Assembly (NCBI GenBank): GCA_934120635.1
Contig: CAKOUR010000015.1
Coordinates: 1 to 31,094 of the forward strand
DNA from: an uncultured Bacilli bacterium
GTDB lineage: Bacteria > Bacillota_I > Bacilli_A > RF39 > UBA660
DNA: 31,094 nucleotides
Reading direction: 5' to 3'
Notes under the pieces: model-generated
Seen by the model: only the letters and a program-made list of their open reading frames with translations
The model's database searches: none
Told to the model about the DNA's origin: nothing
Translations under genes and position numbers: made by a program
Shown: piece after piece, positions 1 through 7,894 of the stretch
Numbering within the stretch: position 1 is the first letter of the stretch
How the letters are laid out: each line of letters begins with the position of its first letter

Positions 1-2
1 AT

Positions 3-77
3 CCATTTGATTTTTATAGAGGCTCAACAGATAACAATATTGCAAAAGATTTGAATGGTATGAAAAGATATAAATAA
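3..77 (+). CDS. C-terminal end of an upstream gene (partial)
   Basis: An open frame enters from the left edge and ends at TAA 75-77, giving the last 24 residues of a protein that ends in NGMKRYK. The next gene's ribosome binding site (AAAGG, 76-80) overlaps this stop, so the two genes are probably co-transcribed. The fragment is too short to assign a family. Confidence 0.5.
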   Translation, partial: PFDFYRGSTDNNIAKDLNGMKRYK

Positions 78-88
78 AGGTGATGTAT

Positions 89-964
89 ATGGAAAATATT
101 AATCTATTTTGTGGAATCTCATCTTTAGGAATGCCATTTCCTAAAGAAAACAAGGAACATATAGGTTATTATGATATTATATTAAGTAGATTACAAAATG
201 ATGGTTATAATGTGTCAGGTTTTAATATGTCTAAATTAAATAAAAATCATACATGGGACTTGGAAAAAGCATTAAATGAAAATGCGACTTTGGCTTCAAT
301 AAAAAATATTCAATTACAGTCAATAGATTCATTAAGGAATGCTAATATACTGTTTAAATTAGTTGTACCTAAAAAATTTAAAAATACAATAAGCATTAAT
401 TCGAGTGACTATGAAAATACACTAAAGAATATATATATTAATGCTAGTAATCCTATTTTTCTATATCATGGTGGCCCAAATGATTTTTTTACATTTATAC
501 AAGCAGGTCCTGTTGAGTTAACGGATAGAAAAGTTAGAGAAAAACTACCAAAAGATATTAAGCCTTTGGTAGAACAATGCATTAATAATGTAGAAAAAAA
601 TTGGCAATTACTTTATCAATTAAATCCAAATACTAAAGTGTATGCATTGAATTATTATTATTCTCCATTATATGATAAGATTCAAAGACTAATATTTCTT
701 CAAGAAAAAATGAAAAATAAAAACAAGAAATATGTTAATAAATTTATGGAAGTAATAAAACTATATAACAGAATGTTACAAGAGGCAGCTGAAAAATATG
801 ATTATGTTGAATATTGTGATATTACATTTTTAAAGGATTATTGTGCACCTATGGACTTCCATCCTAATACAATTGGTAATCAATTAATTGCTGATATGCT
901 TTTAAAGAAAATAGAATTACAGATTGGTAAAGAGAATCAAACAACAAATAGAAAGCAACGTTGA
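89..964 (+). CDS. Diverged SGNH/GDSL-type hydrolase-like protein
   Basis: This 291-residue protein has no signal peptide or membrane segment, so it is probably cytoplasmic. Three blocks suggest the SGNH fold: an N-terminal strand followed by GISS (residues 9-12) where GDSL would be, a central HGGPND block with N131-D132, and a C-terminal D256-x-H258-P-N pair followed by a helix. The usual Asp of GDSL is replaced by Ile, so the oxyanion region is altered and activity is uncertain. Known members are esterases, lipases or carbohydrate O-deacetylases; the substrate here is unknown. ATG at 89 is chosen because AAAGGTG (76-82) lies at good distance; GTG 80 and ATG 83 overlap that site. Family membership is inferred from motif order alone. 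Confidence 0.5.
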   Translation: MENINLFCGISSLGMPFPKENKEHIGYYDIILSRLQNDGYNVSGFNMSKLNKNHTWDLEKALNENATLASIKNIQLQSIDSLRNANILFKLVVPKKFKNTISINSSDYENTLKNIYINASNPIFLYHGGPNDFFTFIQAGPVELTDRKVREKLPKDIKPLVEQCINNVEKNWQLLYQLNPNTKVYALNYYYSPLYDKIQRLIFLQEKMKNKNKKYVNKFMEVIKLYNRMLQEAAEKYDYVEYCDITFLKDYCAPMDFHPNTIGNQLIADMLLKKIELQIGKENQTTNRKQR

Positions 965-975
965 GAGCAAAATAG

Positions 976-1219
976 TTAGAGAAGTTTTATTATTATCTAG
1001 ATGGTGAAGTCTATAGTATGGGCATTCTGATTAGTAGTAAATATAGAGGAAAAGAATAGTGCTAACATTAGATATTCATTGATTTTAAATCATTTAAATA
1101 AATTTAATTCAAAAGTTATGTTAAGTAGAGAACAAATTACTAATTTTATTTTCAAATATTAAGTTCATGATAAAGGAGAAATCTATGTTGAAGATGCCGT
1201 TTTATTAGTTTCTTCATAA
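976..1219 (+). pseudogene. Decayed coding remnants, one GNAT-like
   Basis: The 509-base gap between the flanking genes holds no intact gene but has protein-like pieces. Frame 976-1059 reads LEKFYYYLDGEVYSMGIL and continues to SSKYRGKE, which resembles the acetyl-CoA loop region of GNAT acetyltransferases. A second frame, 1031-1219, is interrupted by an in-frame TAA at 1160 and resumes with VHDKGEIYVEDAVLLVSS. Neither has a start codon with a ribosome binding site. They may be parts of one frameshifted gene or of two. The GNAT assignment is a guess from one short motif. Confidence 0.3.
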
Positions 1220-1391
1220 ATTGGCATAAATATATCTTTTTCTGTATAGTGACATTAAATTAGTTGTATGTCTATCTCTGACTAGTTTTGTTGTAAGTGA
1301 GAATACTCTTTTTTACTTTATAATTTTTGTTCGTTTTTTTTCTAAAAATGAAGGTGTTAAGTGCCTTTTGTGGTGTTTTTTTATCTTTATA

Positions 1392-1400
1392 TGTTATAAT
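1392..1400 (+). promoter_or_regulatory. Extended -10 promoter of the 1501 gene
   Basis: TGTTATAAT (TG-N-TATAAT) lies about 100 bases before the ATG at 1501. No good -35 element is seen, which is usual for extended -10 promoters. It probably drives the genes at 1501 and 2013. Confidence 0.5.
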
Positions 1401-1500
1401 CATTTTAGTATTTTGAGTGGTGTTGCAAAAATACAAATATAATGTAAATGGGGGAAATACTAAATTTGAATAGTTGTTAATAAATAGGAGATGGGATAAG

Positions 1501-1977
1501 ATGAAGAAAAAAGAAGCTGAGGTATTAGCTCCAAAGAAAGTTGATGTAATTGTTGAATATATTATGCAGATATTAGAAGATACTTCTAAGGTGTCTGGTA
1601 TGATGAATTTTAGTTCTGCAAAAATAGATGGTCAAAATATGTGTACTATGGATATTTATGTACCTTTTAGAAATTTTGAAAAACATTTAAATCTTGGAAT
1701 AACGAGTGATCATTATAATGTTTTATGTAAAGAATTTCTTGATAGAGTAATTACTACTTTTTTACCTCATGAAACGATTGGGGCAACTAGATTTTATCAA
1801 TTTAGATCATCAAATAATATTTTTGATGGAGTCAGTATAGTTAATTCTATTGGTAGTGAGATAAAAGTTAATATGTATGGTGTAGATAGAAGTATTTTTA
1901 ATGAATATAATGAAAAATATGAGGAATATCTTAATCAATCTATGATGGAAAATAGTACTTTAAGGAAAAGAGTTTAA
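1501..1977 (+). CDS. Hypothetical protein
   Basis: This 158-residue soluble protein has no recognised family. It begins with a lysine-rich stretch (MKKKEAE), has no signal peptide or transmembrane segment, and looks mixed alpha/beta, with a moderately conserved-looking centre (MDIYVPFRNFEKHLNLG). ATG 1501 is chosen because TAGGAGATGGG lies just upstream; a TTG at 1474 would put that site inside the gene. The next gene starts 35 bases downstream with its own AGGAGG, so the two are probably one operon that ends at the terminator at 2646. Function unknown. Confidence 0.7.
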   Translation: MKKKEAEVLAPKKVDVIVEYIMQILEDTSKVSGMMNFSSAKIDGQNMCTMDIYVPFRNFEKHLNLGITSDHYNVLCKEFLDRVITTFLPHETIGATRFYQFRSSNNIFDGVSIVNSIGSEIKVNMYGVDRSIFNEYNEKYEEYLNQSMMENSTLRKRV

Positions 1978-2012
1978 TCAGTATTTTTTTTAAATATTAT
2001 AGGAGGTAGATT

Positions 2013-2633
2013 ATGGTGAGTTTAAATCAAATATTAGCTAGAGAAATGTCTAAGTCAAAAGGTAGAGCAAGTATTGTTCCAAGGTATGATGGTGGCAATG
2101 TTTCTCCTTATCTTGAATGGAAGAAATGGTTATCTTATGTACCAGAATTTGAAAGAAAAAGGATAGAGTATTTTGATTCAAAAAAAATATCAGAACTATC
2201 TTATTATGAACTTGAAGAGGCTAGTAGATATAGAAAAAATCAAATTTTTGCTGAATTATTTCAAGTATATGGTACAATTGAATGTTCTGAGGAAAATTAT
2301 ATGATGGTATATAATTATATGAGTAATGAGTCTATTTTAGAGTTAATGTTAAGTAAGTTAACTCCAGAAGAATTGTATCATGCTAGAGAAGAAATTGAAA
2401 AATTGAGTAATCTTTCGAAAGAAGAATTAAATGCTAAAGTGAAGAGAGAACAAAGGATAGAAGCATATAATCGATTGTCTATGGTTGATTCTTATATTTT
2501 GCATTTGTTATCTGATATTAATTGTGCTAGGAATATTTCTTCTATGAATAAGCAGTTTGTTGCAGAGTTAGAAAGAAATACTGCAATAAGACAAAGAACT
2601 TTATGTTATTCTAAGGATTCTTTTTGTGAATAA
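2013..2633 (+). CDS. Hypothetical alpha-helical protein
   Basis: This 206-residue protein is predicted cytoplasmic and largely helical, rich in Glu, Lys and Ser (for example SNLSKEELNAKVKREQR). No catalytic motif, signal peptide or membrane segment is visible. A strong ribosome binding site (ATAGGAGGTAG, 2000-2010) precedes the ATG. It is the second gene of a two-gene unit with 1501-1977 and is followed by a terminator only 12 bases after its stop. I do not recognise the family; the pairing suggests a shared role with the upstream gene. Confidence 0.7.
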   Translation: MVSLNQILAREMSKSKGRASIVPRYDGGNVSPYLEWKKWLSYVPEFERKRIEYFDSKKISELSYYELEEASRYRKNQIFAELFQVYGTIECSEENYMMVYNYMSNESILELMLSKLTPEELYHAREEIEKLSNLSKEELNAKVKREQRIEAYNRLSMVDSYILHLLSDINCARNISSMNKQFVAELERNTAIRQRTLCYSKDSFCE

Positions 2634-2645
2634 ATAGTCATTATA

Positions 2646-2685
2646 AAAAGTCTTTCCTTTTTTTAGAGAAAGACTTTTATTTTTT
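2646..2685 (+). terminator. Intrinsic terminator
   Basis: Arms AAAAGTCTTTC (2646-2656) and GAAAGACTTTT (2668-2678) form a perfect 11-bp stem followed by a T-rich tract. It closes the 1501-2633 unit. A-tracts on the other side let it also stop the leftward frame that ends at 2677. Confidence 0.85.
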
Positions 2686-3015
2686 ATAACGTTTGCAAAT
2701 ATGAAAAACTACTTCATTGTTGGCTATTCTTATGAATTTATCCATAATGTCTGTTGATTCTTTTGATTGATTATTGATTATTGGAATTTCAGATTTTTTC
2801 AATAATTGAATGACAATATTTTCTACTTCTTCTTGAGGTAGTGTTTTATTTTGTTTTTTTGCTAAATTGATGATTGATATTACTAAATGATTGATTTTTT
2901 CTTGTGTTCTTAAAAATTCAATATCACCATTATTTATTGCTTTATTAAATTCTGTTTCTTTAGGTATAATTTGTTCTAGATATGGATAAAGTGGTGAAAA
3001 ATAAATATAGATAAT
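2677..3015 (-). pseudogene. 5'-truncated reading frame, unknown protein
   Basis: On the minus strand a frame is open for 112 codons, from after stop codons at 3016-3021 down to TAA 2677-2679. The product is clearly protein-like and helical (YLEQIIPKETEFNKAINNGD; later EEVENIVIQLLKKSEIP). It has no usable start: the only in-frame ATG is near its end. Upstream, an ATG at 3029 (minus) would read MNLINYLYLF into this frame if the five-base T run at 2997-3001 (minus-strand sense) were one base shorter, but no ribosome binding site precedes it. It is therefore either a frameshifted small gene or the 3' remainder of a truncated one. No family recognised. Confidence 0.5.
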
Positions 3016-3065
3016 TTATTAAATTCATGGTATATTGTATATAGAATTGATATTTATTAGCTGTT

Positions 3066-3173
3066 CTTAAATACGAGTGTTCAAAATAGGCTCTTGTATC
3101 GCATTAAATCGATGGAAAACTCGTGCATGTCTTGAATTTAAGTATAGATTGCTAACAGAAATGTTAGTTTTTT
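3066..3173 (+). ncRNA. Candidate structured RNA with terminator
   Basis: Nested complementary segments are seen: CTTAAAT (3066-3072) with ATTTAAG (3136-3142), then directly ACGAGT (3073-3078) with ACTCGT (3119-3124), and an inner ATCG/CGAT hairpin (3098-3101/3110-3113). The 5' arm is continuous over 13 bases while the 3' arm has an 11-base insertion. An intrinsic terminator follows 9 bases later. This layout suits a small RNA or a riboswitch-like leader, but it matches no class I know, and no clear promoter is visible upstream. The next gene starts 240 bases after the terminator. Confidence 0.35.
3152..3173 (+). terminator. Intrinsic terminator after the structured region
   Basis: CTAACA (3152-3157), loop GAAA, and TGTTAG (3162-3167) are followed by TTTTTT. 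The tetraloop hairpin with a T run is a standard terminator, although no intact gene precedes it on this strand. Confidence 0.65.
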
Positions 3174-3412
3174 ATTTATAGAATGAATGATGAGTGATCA
3201 ATTATGTTTGAGATATAAAATTTTTTAGAAAAGACTTTATCATGATTACTGAATGAAAAGATAGAATTTTATAAAAATATAATTAATGAAAGTGCAAGTA
3301 TAATTTCAAATAATGGGGTGTAGTGGTAAAAAATGTTAGATATTATAAGATGAGGAAAGTAAAATAATTTTGCTCAACTTGAAGATTGAGTGAGGGATAA
3401 AGGTGATATGTA

Positions 3413-3973
3413 ATGAATAATATTCAAAAAATAATGGATGTAATGAATCAAATCGAATATGGTTTTTTAGATGATAATGGAAATAATATATGTGATAATA
3501 TAGATTTTGAATCTACGTTTAACAAAGTATATTATTTAATGTCACCAGAAGAATTATTAAATAAAAAGGTGGGAGTTTGTTGGGATCAAGTAGAGTTAGA
3601 AAGACGATTATTTGAAGAAAATAATATAAAAAATGAAACATATTTTATTTATATTGATGATAAAAATAATTTACCTTCTCATACTTTTCTTGTATATTAT
3701 ATGAATAGTAAGGTTTATTGGTTTGAACATTCATGGTTTGATGAAAAAGGGGTTCATGAATATAATAATTTAAATGATTTATTAAATGATGTTGAAATCA
3801 GATTTATTAAAAGTAGAGAAAATGAGGTTCCAAAAGGTTTAGATGTTTTTATATATAGGTATAATAAGCCAAATTATAATATTTCATGTGATGAATTTTA
3901 TCGTTATATTTTTACACAAAAGAAGATATTTAATTTCAAAATAGAAACAGCGACAATTCATGATTTTAACTGA
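3413..3973 (+). CDS. Transglutaminase-like superfamily protein A
   Basis: This 186-residue cytoplasmic protein has a transglutaminase/papain-like triad arrangement: Cys56 in GVCWDQVELER, His90 in LPSHTFLVYY, and Glu105 in VYWFEHSWF. The family includes cysteine peptidases and amide-bond enzymes; the substrate is unknown. The next gene (4021) is a paralogue with the same blocks (PEELxxxKxGxCxDQVExER, HxFL, [FL]xE), so the two arose by duplication or form a heteromer. AAAGGTGAT (3400-3408) precedes the ATG. A small hairpin (CTCAA/TTGAG, about 3373-3390) lies in the leader. The assignment rests on motif order, not on a search. Confidence 0.6.
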   Translation: MNNIQKIMDVMNQIEYGFLDDNGNNICDNIDFESTFNKVYYLMSPEELLNKKVGVCWDQVELERRLFEENNIKNETYFIYIDDKNNLPSHTFLVYYMNSKVYWFEHSWFDEKGVHEYNNLNDLLNDVEIRFIKSRENEVPKGLDVFIYRYNKPNYNISCDEFYRYIFTQKKIFNFKIETATIHDFN

Positions 3974-4020
3974 AAGTGTGTTTTTATTTTATGTATTGAA
4001 AATAAGTGAGTGGATTTTAT

Positions 4021-4599
4021 ATGATGGATTTAAAAAAAGAATTATTTGCTATTTATGATACTATTCACAATCCTAATGAATTATATGAATATATGAGAAA
4101 AAATATAAGATATGGTTTTATTTCTAGAGAAGATCATCAAGTTTATATGCGCAGTTTATTAAATGATGATAAATTATATGAAGATACTTTATTTAAAAGT
4201 TATTATTTGCAAACTCCGGAAGAATTAATTTTTTCAAAATGTGGTTTATGTTATGATCAAGTTGAATTTGAAAGGGATTGGTTATTGTATAATGGTTATG
4301 ATGTTTATACTTTTTTTTGTACATTTCATCATCATTCTTTTTTGATTTTTAGTTCTGGAGAAGGGAAAAAATATTATTTAATAGAGAGAACTTTTAAAGA
4401 AACAAATGGAATTTATGAAGCGAGTTCGTTGAATGAGGCGGTTAAGTTGTATGTGGCTCAACAACTTTATCATAATCCAAATATTTCTATTCATGATATC
4501 CAAATATATCAATATGGTACTGTGAATTATGGTGTTGGATTTTATAAGTTTATTGAAGAGGTTAAAGCAGGAGAACGATATATGGAAATTAGTTTGTGA
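4021..4599 (+). CDS. Transglutaminase-like superfamily protein B
   Basis: This 192-residue paralogue of the preceding gene keeps Cys77 in GLCYDQVEFER, a His run H103-H105 before SFLIF, and Glu122 in YYLIERTF, the same Cys-His-Glu order with similar spacing. It has a longer N-terminal helical part (residues 1-60) than the neighbour. No signal peptide is present. ATG 4021 (or 4024) is chosen over GTG 4006, because AGTGAGTGG (4005-4013) could serve as a weak ribosome binding site. No terminator separates it from the first copy, so they are probably co-expressed. The substrate is not predictable. Confidence 0.6.
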   Translation: MMDLKKELFAIYDTIHNPNELYEYMRKNIRYGFISREDHQVYMRSLLNDDKLYEDTLFKSYYLQTPEELIFSKCGLCYDQVEFERDWLLYNGYDVYTFFCTFHHHSFLIFSSGEGKKYYLIERTFKETNGIYEASSLNEAVKLYVAQQLYHNPNISIHDIQIYQYGTVNYGVGFYKFIEEVKAGERYMEISL

Positions 4600-4678
4600 T
4601 TTTAGAGTAAAACTGTTTTTGAAAGGTAAGTATTTTAAAAGAAAGTGGTGAAAATTTAGAAAAAAATTAGTTCTTCTA

Positions 4679-4707
4679 TTTACAAATGATTTATTCTACT
4701 ATACAAT
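4679..4707 (+). promoter_or_regulatory. Sigma-A promoter of the 4734 gene
   Basis: TTTACA (4679-4684), a 17-base spacer and TACAAT (4702-4707). The -10 is the left arm of a perfect inverted repeat, TACAAT-TAT-ATTGTA (4702-4716), which could be an operator. Confidence 0.6.
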
Positions 4708-4733
4708 TATATTGTAGGATATGAGGTGTGTTA

Positions 4734-5921
4734 ATGAGTAGTCAAAGGAAGAATAATCATACTATTCTTGTTGTAGTTGTTTTGGTAACTTTATTTATTT
4801 TACTTGGAATAGGAGGACTTTTTTATTATAAGCTTTCTAATTCTAGAAATCGATTTCGTGTACTTATTGAGAATGTTGTTGAATATTTGGAGGAAAATAC
4901 TTTAAAAGATAAGCCTAAAAGTTTGCAGGGAGTTTTAACTTTGGGGATTAATGGGGAAAGTACTGATCAAGATGAACAACAAATATTGGAGATGTTAAAT
5001 AAGATTGATGTTTCGTTTTTATATGGTGTAGATTATGCGACGAAGAGAATGAATTTTGAGATGAAGTCAAATTATGATAAGAAAGAACTTTTGAATTCTA
5101 GTTTTTATATGGAGAGTGGGAATGGTTATTTATATTTAGATAATTTATATGATAAAAGTATTAAGGTTCCTATTGATAATTATGATTCTTTTTTTAAATT
5201 AAATCTTTCTAGTGATTATCGGGTAATTTATAATAGTATTGAAAAAGCATTGATTAATTCTTTGAGGGATGATTATTTTGAGAAGGATTATGTTACGATT
5301 GATTCAAAGAAGATATTAAAAACTACGTTAGTTTTAAATCGTAAAAATTATCAAGAGATGAAAAAAAATATTTTTCATGATTTGTCTTTGGATAGTTCTT
5401 TTTTAAAGAGTTTATCTAATGTTACAGGTAAAAAAGTATCTGTTTTGAAGGAAAAATTGAATAATATTGCTGATAGTGTAGAAGAAGATTATAGTGATAT
5501 CAATATTATTCTTTATACAAGAAATGATAGTTTTTTGAAGTTGGAATTAGAATCTGATGGAGAGAAAGTTACTTTTCAAAAAGAAGGTAGGGAAAAATAT
5601 TCTTATTCTTATGATAAAAATAGTAAAGTTATTTATGATGGTGTTGTTCAAATGAGTAGAAAGAAGGATAATACAGTTCAATCTACGTTTTTAGTGAATG
5701 ATCGGATAAATCGTTTTTCTGTTCAGTTGATGACTACTTCTTCTTATGAGGTAAATAAAAAAATAGAGAAGAAAAATATTAATAATTCTGTTTTGTATAA
5801 AGATATTTCTGTAGAGGAGAAAAATCAAATTTACTCTAAAATTTTAGAGAATGAGGGAATGAAGAATTTAATTCAAGAATTTTCTAAATTAGGGAGTCGA
5901 GTTAATCGTGTTTTAAGTTAA
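4734..5921 (+). CDS. N-terminally anchored extracytoplasmic protein, unknown
   Basis: This 395-residue protein has a short basic N-terminus, one strong membrane segment (about residues 10-32, VVVVLVTLFILLGIGGLFYY) and a large hydrophilic extracytoplasmic part. The latter is rich in short Asp/Ser/Asn-containing strands and Lys/Glu helices. No cleavage site is evident, so it probably stays anchored. No enzyme motif is visible and I do not recognise the family. ATG 4734 follows GAGGTG (4723-4728) at normal distance. It has its own promoter and an 11-bp-stem terminator, so it is a single-gene unit just before the yqfC-yqfD pair. Confidence 0.7.
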   Translation: MSSQRKNNHTILVVVVLVTLFILLGIGGLFYYKLSNSRNRFRVLIENVVEYLEENTLKDKPKSLQGVLTLGINGESTDQDEQQILEMLNKIDVSFLYGVDYATKRMNFEMKSNYDKKELLNSSFYMESGNGYLYLDNLYDKSIKVPIDNYDSFFKLNLSSDYRVIYNSIEKALINSLRDDYFEKDYVTIDSKKILKTTLVLNRKNYQEMKKNIFHDLSLDSSFLKSLSNVTGKKVSVLKEKLNNIADSVEEDYSDINIILYTRNDSFLKLELESDGEKVTFQKEGREKYSYSYDKNSKVIYDGVVQMSRKKDNTVQSTFLVNDRINRFSVQLMTTSSYEVNKKIEKKNINNSVLYKDISVEEKNQIYSKILENEGMKNLIQEFSKLGSRVNRVLS

Positions 5922-5934
5922 TTATTTATCTATT

Positions 5935-5972
5935 AAAAAATACTGAGGGAAGAACTTATTCAGTATTTTTTT
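5935..5972 (+). terminator. Intrinsic terminator
   Basis: AAAAAATACTGA (5935-5946) pairs with TCAGTATTTTTT (5960-5971). This long perfect stem with a T tract ends the 4734 gene. Confidence 0.85.
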
Positions 5973-5996
5973 CGTATATTATATTGGTGATTGTGT

Positions 5997-6233
5997 TTGA
6001 AGTTTTTTAGGAATATGGATCGATATTTTGTGGATAGAGAATATCGGATTACAATTGATAAAAATAAGGTACATATTATGAACTATTTAGAGATTGTTGA
6101 TTTTTCGGATACTTGTATAGTTGTTCGCTATGAAGGGGGGAGGAGTATTTTAACTGGTAGTCAATTGGTGATTTCAAAAATGCAGGATGATGAAATTTTG
6201 ATTGAGGGAAAAATATGTTCTATTGAAGTATAA
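5997..6233 (+). CDS. yqfC: Sporulation protein YqfC (YabP/YqfC family)
   Basis: This small protein of 78 residues has the YabP/YqfC strand pattern: YRITIDKNKVHIMNYLEIVDF, then CIVVRYEGGRSILTGSQLVI, and a C-terminal EILIEGKICSIEV, which corresponds to the conserved end IxGxIxSIEF of YqfC. In endospore formers yqfC is a sigma-E-controlled gene directly upstream of yqfD, as here (40-base gap). No ATG fits: GGTGA (5986-5990) points to TTG 5997, or less well TTG 5991; ATG 6015 would remove the first strand. The usual downstream genes phoH and ybeY are absent. The assignment is supported by both sequence and neighbour. Confidence 0.8.
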   Translation: MKFFRNMDRYFVDREYRITIDKNKVHIMNYLEIVDFSDTCIVVRYEGGRSILTGSQLVISKMQDDEILIEGKICSIEV

Positions 6234-6272
6234 AAGTCTTTTTTTTACATACACTTTGATAGGTGAATAATT

Positions 6273-7463
6273 ATGAGAAATCGATATTTGGAAAGATTTG
6301 ATAATCGAATACGGGTTCTTATTGTTGGAAATAATGTACAAAATTATTTAAAAAGAGTGTTAAAGCGAAAGATACATATTTATCGGGTAATTCCAAAATC
6401 GAGAAGAGAGATTGAACTTATTTTAGATTATTCTGAATATGAGAAATTATTGGAATATCGGTCTGTTTATGAAATTCATGTTCTTGGTTATATGGGAAAA
6501 AAAAGAATAAAAGATAAATTTTATCAGAATTTTCTTTTACTTTTATTTATGGGATTTGGATTAATGATGATTATTTTATTTTCTCATGTGATTAGTCAAG
6601 TAGAAATTATTCATCAAGATAAGGAAATTCGTTCGTTTTTATCTAGTGAGTTAAAGAAATATGGTATTTGTAAGTATACTTTTAAGAAGAGTTATCAGGA
6701 ACTTGAGAAAATTGAAAGTGATATTTTAAAGAATAATAAGGATAAGTTGGAATGGATAGAGATTGTTGAATATGGGACAAAGTATACTGTTCGTGTTGAG
6801 GGGAGAAAGTTAAATCAGGAGAAAGAAGTTTATCAGTATCAACATATTGTTAGTCGTAAGAATGCGGTTATTACTAGGATAGATGCTACTGTTGGGGAAA
6901 AGATGAAGTTTGTTAATGATTATGTGAAAAAGGGAGAGATTGTGATTTCTGGAGAAATTTTGCTTCCTAATAATACGAAAGTTTCTACGATGGCTAAAGG
7001 AAATGTTTTGGGAGAAGTTTGGTATCGGGTTTCTCTTCACTATCCTTATGTTTATCAAGAATCTCGTTTGACTGGTAAGAAAAGAGAAGTGTATGCCCTT
7101 TATTTTTTTGGTAAACGTTTTGGTATTTTTGATTTCCATCAATATCGTGTTTTTGAGAGTAAGAAAAAAATACTGTTTTCTTTTAATATGTTGGATATTC
7201 AGATGGTTCGTGAGGTACAGTATGAGGCTGATGTTCGGGATGAAATTTATACGGAAGATATTTTGGAGAAGAAAGCTAGTTCTTATGTTTCGGATAAGTT
7301 AAAGAGAGATAATCCTTATATTCGTGAAATTAAAGAGATTAAAGTTTTGAAGCAAAATAGTGATGAGGTTGGCGTTTCTTTTCAATTATTTGTTAGGGTT
7401 GTTGAGGATATTGGAGAGGTGCTACCGTTTTCTGTTGATCATTTAGAAAATTTGTCAAATTAA
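6273..7463 (+). CDS. yqfD: Sporulation protein YqfD
   Basis: This 396-residue protein is typical of YqfD. It has a basic N-terminal cytoplasmic part (residues 1-85, containing KRKIHIYRV), one membrane segment (about 86-107), and a long outside domain with WIEIVEYGTKYTVRVEGR, the lipoyl-like stretch VSRKNAVITRIDATVGEKMK and VKKGEIVISGEI, and a C-terminal tail that ends in LPF. YqfD is a membrane protein made in the mother cell during sporulation and related to the forespore engulfment/SpoIVFA-like group; its exact role is unclear. AGGTGA precedes the ATG. The pair yqfC-yqfD implies at least a relict sporulation programme. Confidence 0.85.
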   Translation: MRNRYLERFDNRIRVLIVGNNVQNYLKRVLKRKIHIYRVIPKSRREIELILDYSEYEKLLEYRSVYEIHVLGYMGKKRIKDKFYQNFLLLLFMGFGLMMIILFSHVISQVEIIHQDKEIRSFLSSELKKYGICKYTFKKSYQELEKIESDILKNNKDKLEWIEIVEYGTKYTVRVEGRKLNQEKEVYQYQHIVSRKNAVITRIDATVGEKMKFVNDYVKKGEIVISGEILLPNNTKVSTMAKGNVLGEVWYRVSLHYPYVYQESRLTGKKREVYALYFFGKRFGIFDFHQYRVFESKKKILFSFNMLDIQMVREVQYEADVRDEIYTEDILEKKASSYVSDKLKRDNPYIREIKEIKVLKQNSDEVGVSFQLFVRVVEDIGEVLPFSVDHLENLSN

Positions 7464-7468
7464 TTTAG

Positions 7469-7506
7469 GAAAGATTTTTTTGAAGGGAAATACTTTCTTT
7501 TTTTTT
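7469..7506 (+). terminator. Probable intrinsic terminator after yqfD
   Basis: GAAAG (7469-7473) pairs with CTTTC (7493-7497), with an imperfect inner extension, and is followed by nine T residues. The stem is weak but the T run is long. Confidence 0.5.
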
Positions 7507-7513
7507 CTGTTTT

Positions 7514-7522
7514 TGTTATAAT
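7514..7522 (+). promoter_or_regulatory. Promoter of the Tad operon
   Basis: TGTTATAAT-like sequence (TATAAT at 7517-7522), 34 bases before the tadE-like ATG. The -35 region (TTTCTT, 7494-7499) is poor and overlaps the preceding terminator. Confidence 0.5.
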
Positions 7523-7555
7523 TGAGTTGATAATAGGGATTGGGTGTGATGTGGT

Positions 7556-7894
7556 ATGAATCGTCGTGGACAGGCTTTAGTAGAATTTGTACTAATTTTA
7601 CCAGTATTTCTGCTTATTTTATTTACTATTGTTGATTTTGGAAATTTTTTGTCTACTAAAAATCAATTAGAAACAAATAGTACTGATATTGTTTTATTGT
7701 TAAAAAATGGGAAGAGTGTTGATGATGTTTTAAAAGTTTATCCTAAAATAAAGATAGAAGAGTCTGATTTTTCTGATCAGTATAGTCGAATAAAGTTGTC
7801 TAAGAGTATTGCATTAATTAATCCACTTCTTTATAAAATTTTAGGAAATCCTTGTATTGTTGAGGTAGAAAGGATAGTTCCTCGTGATGAATAA
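7556..7894 (+). CDS. tadE: TadE-like minor pseudopilin
   Basis: This 112-residue protein has the classic TadE start: RRGQALVEFVLILPVFLLIL (residues 3-22), with the Glu of a prepilin-like helix, then IVDFGNFLSTKNQLE. The hydrophobic helix inserts in the membrane and the rest is outside. TadE-type proteins are minor pseudopilins that help assemble Flp (type IVc) pili. It is short for the family. It overlaps the next gene by 8 bases (ATG 7887) and heads the operon. No Flp major pilin precedes it, so this or the next protein may supply the filament. Confidence 0.85.
   Translation: MNRRGQALVEFVLILPVFLLILFTIVDFGNFLSTKNQLETNSTDIVLLLKNGKSVDDVLKVYPKIKIEESDFSDQYSRIKLSKSIALINPLLYKILGNPCIVEVERIVPRDE

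Noticed and set aside
3066..3142. Known riboswitch or T-box at the structured region
   Set aside because: No T-box GGTGG/ACC pairing, purine, TPP, SAM, preQ1, ZTP or c-di-GMP core signatures were seen.
6810..7142. 110-residue minus-strand frame inside yqfD
   Set aside because: It is antisense to a well-supported gene and its composition (many Ile, Asn, Phe) is what AT-rich reverse strands give. No ribosome binding site.
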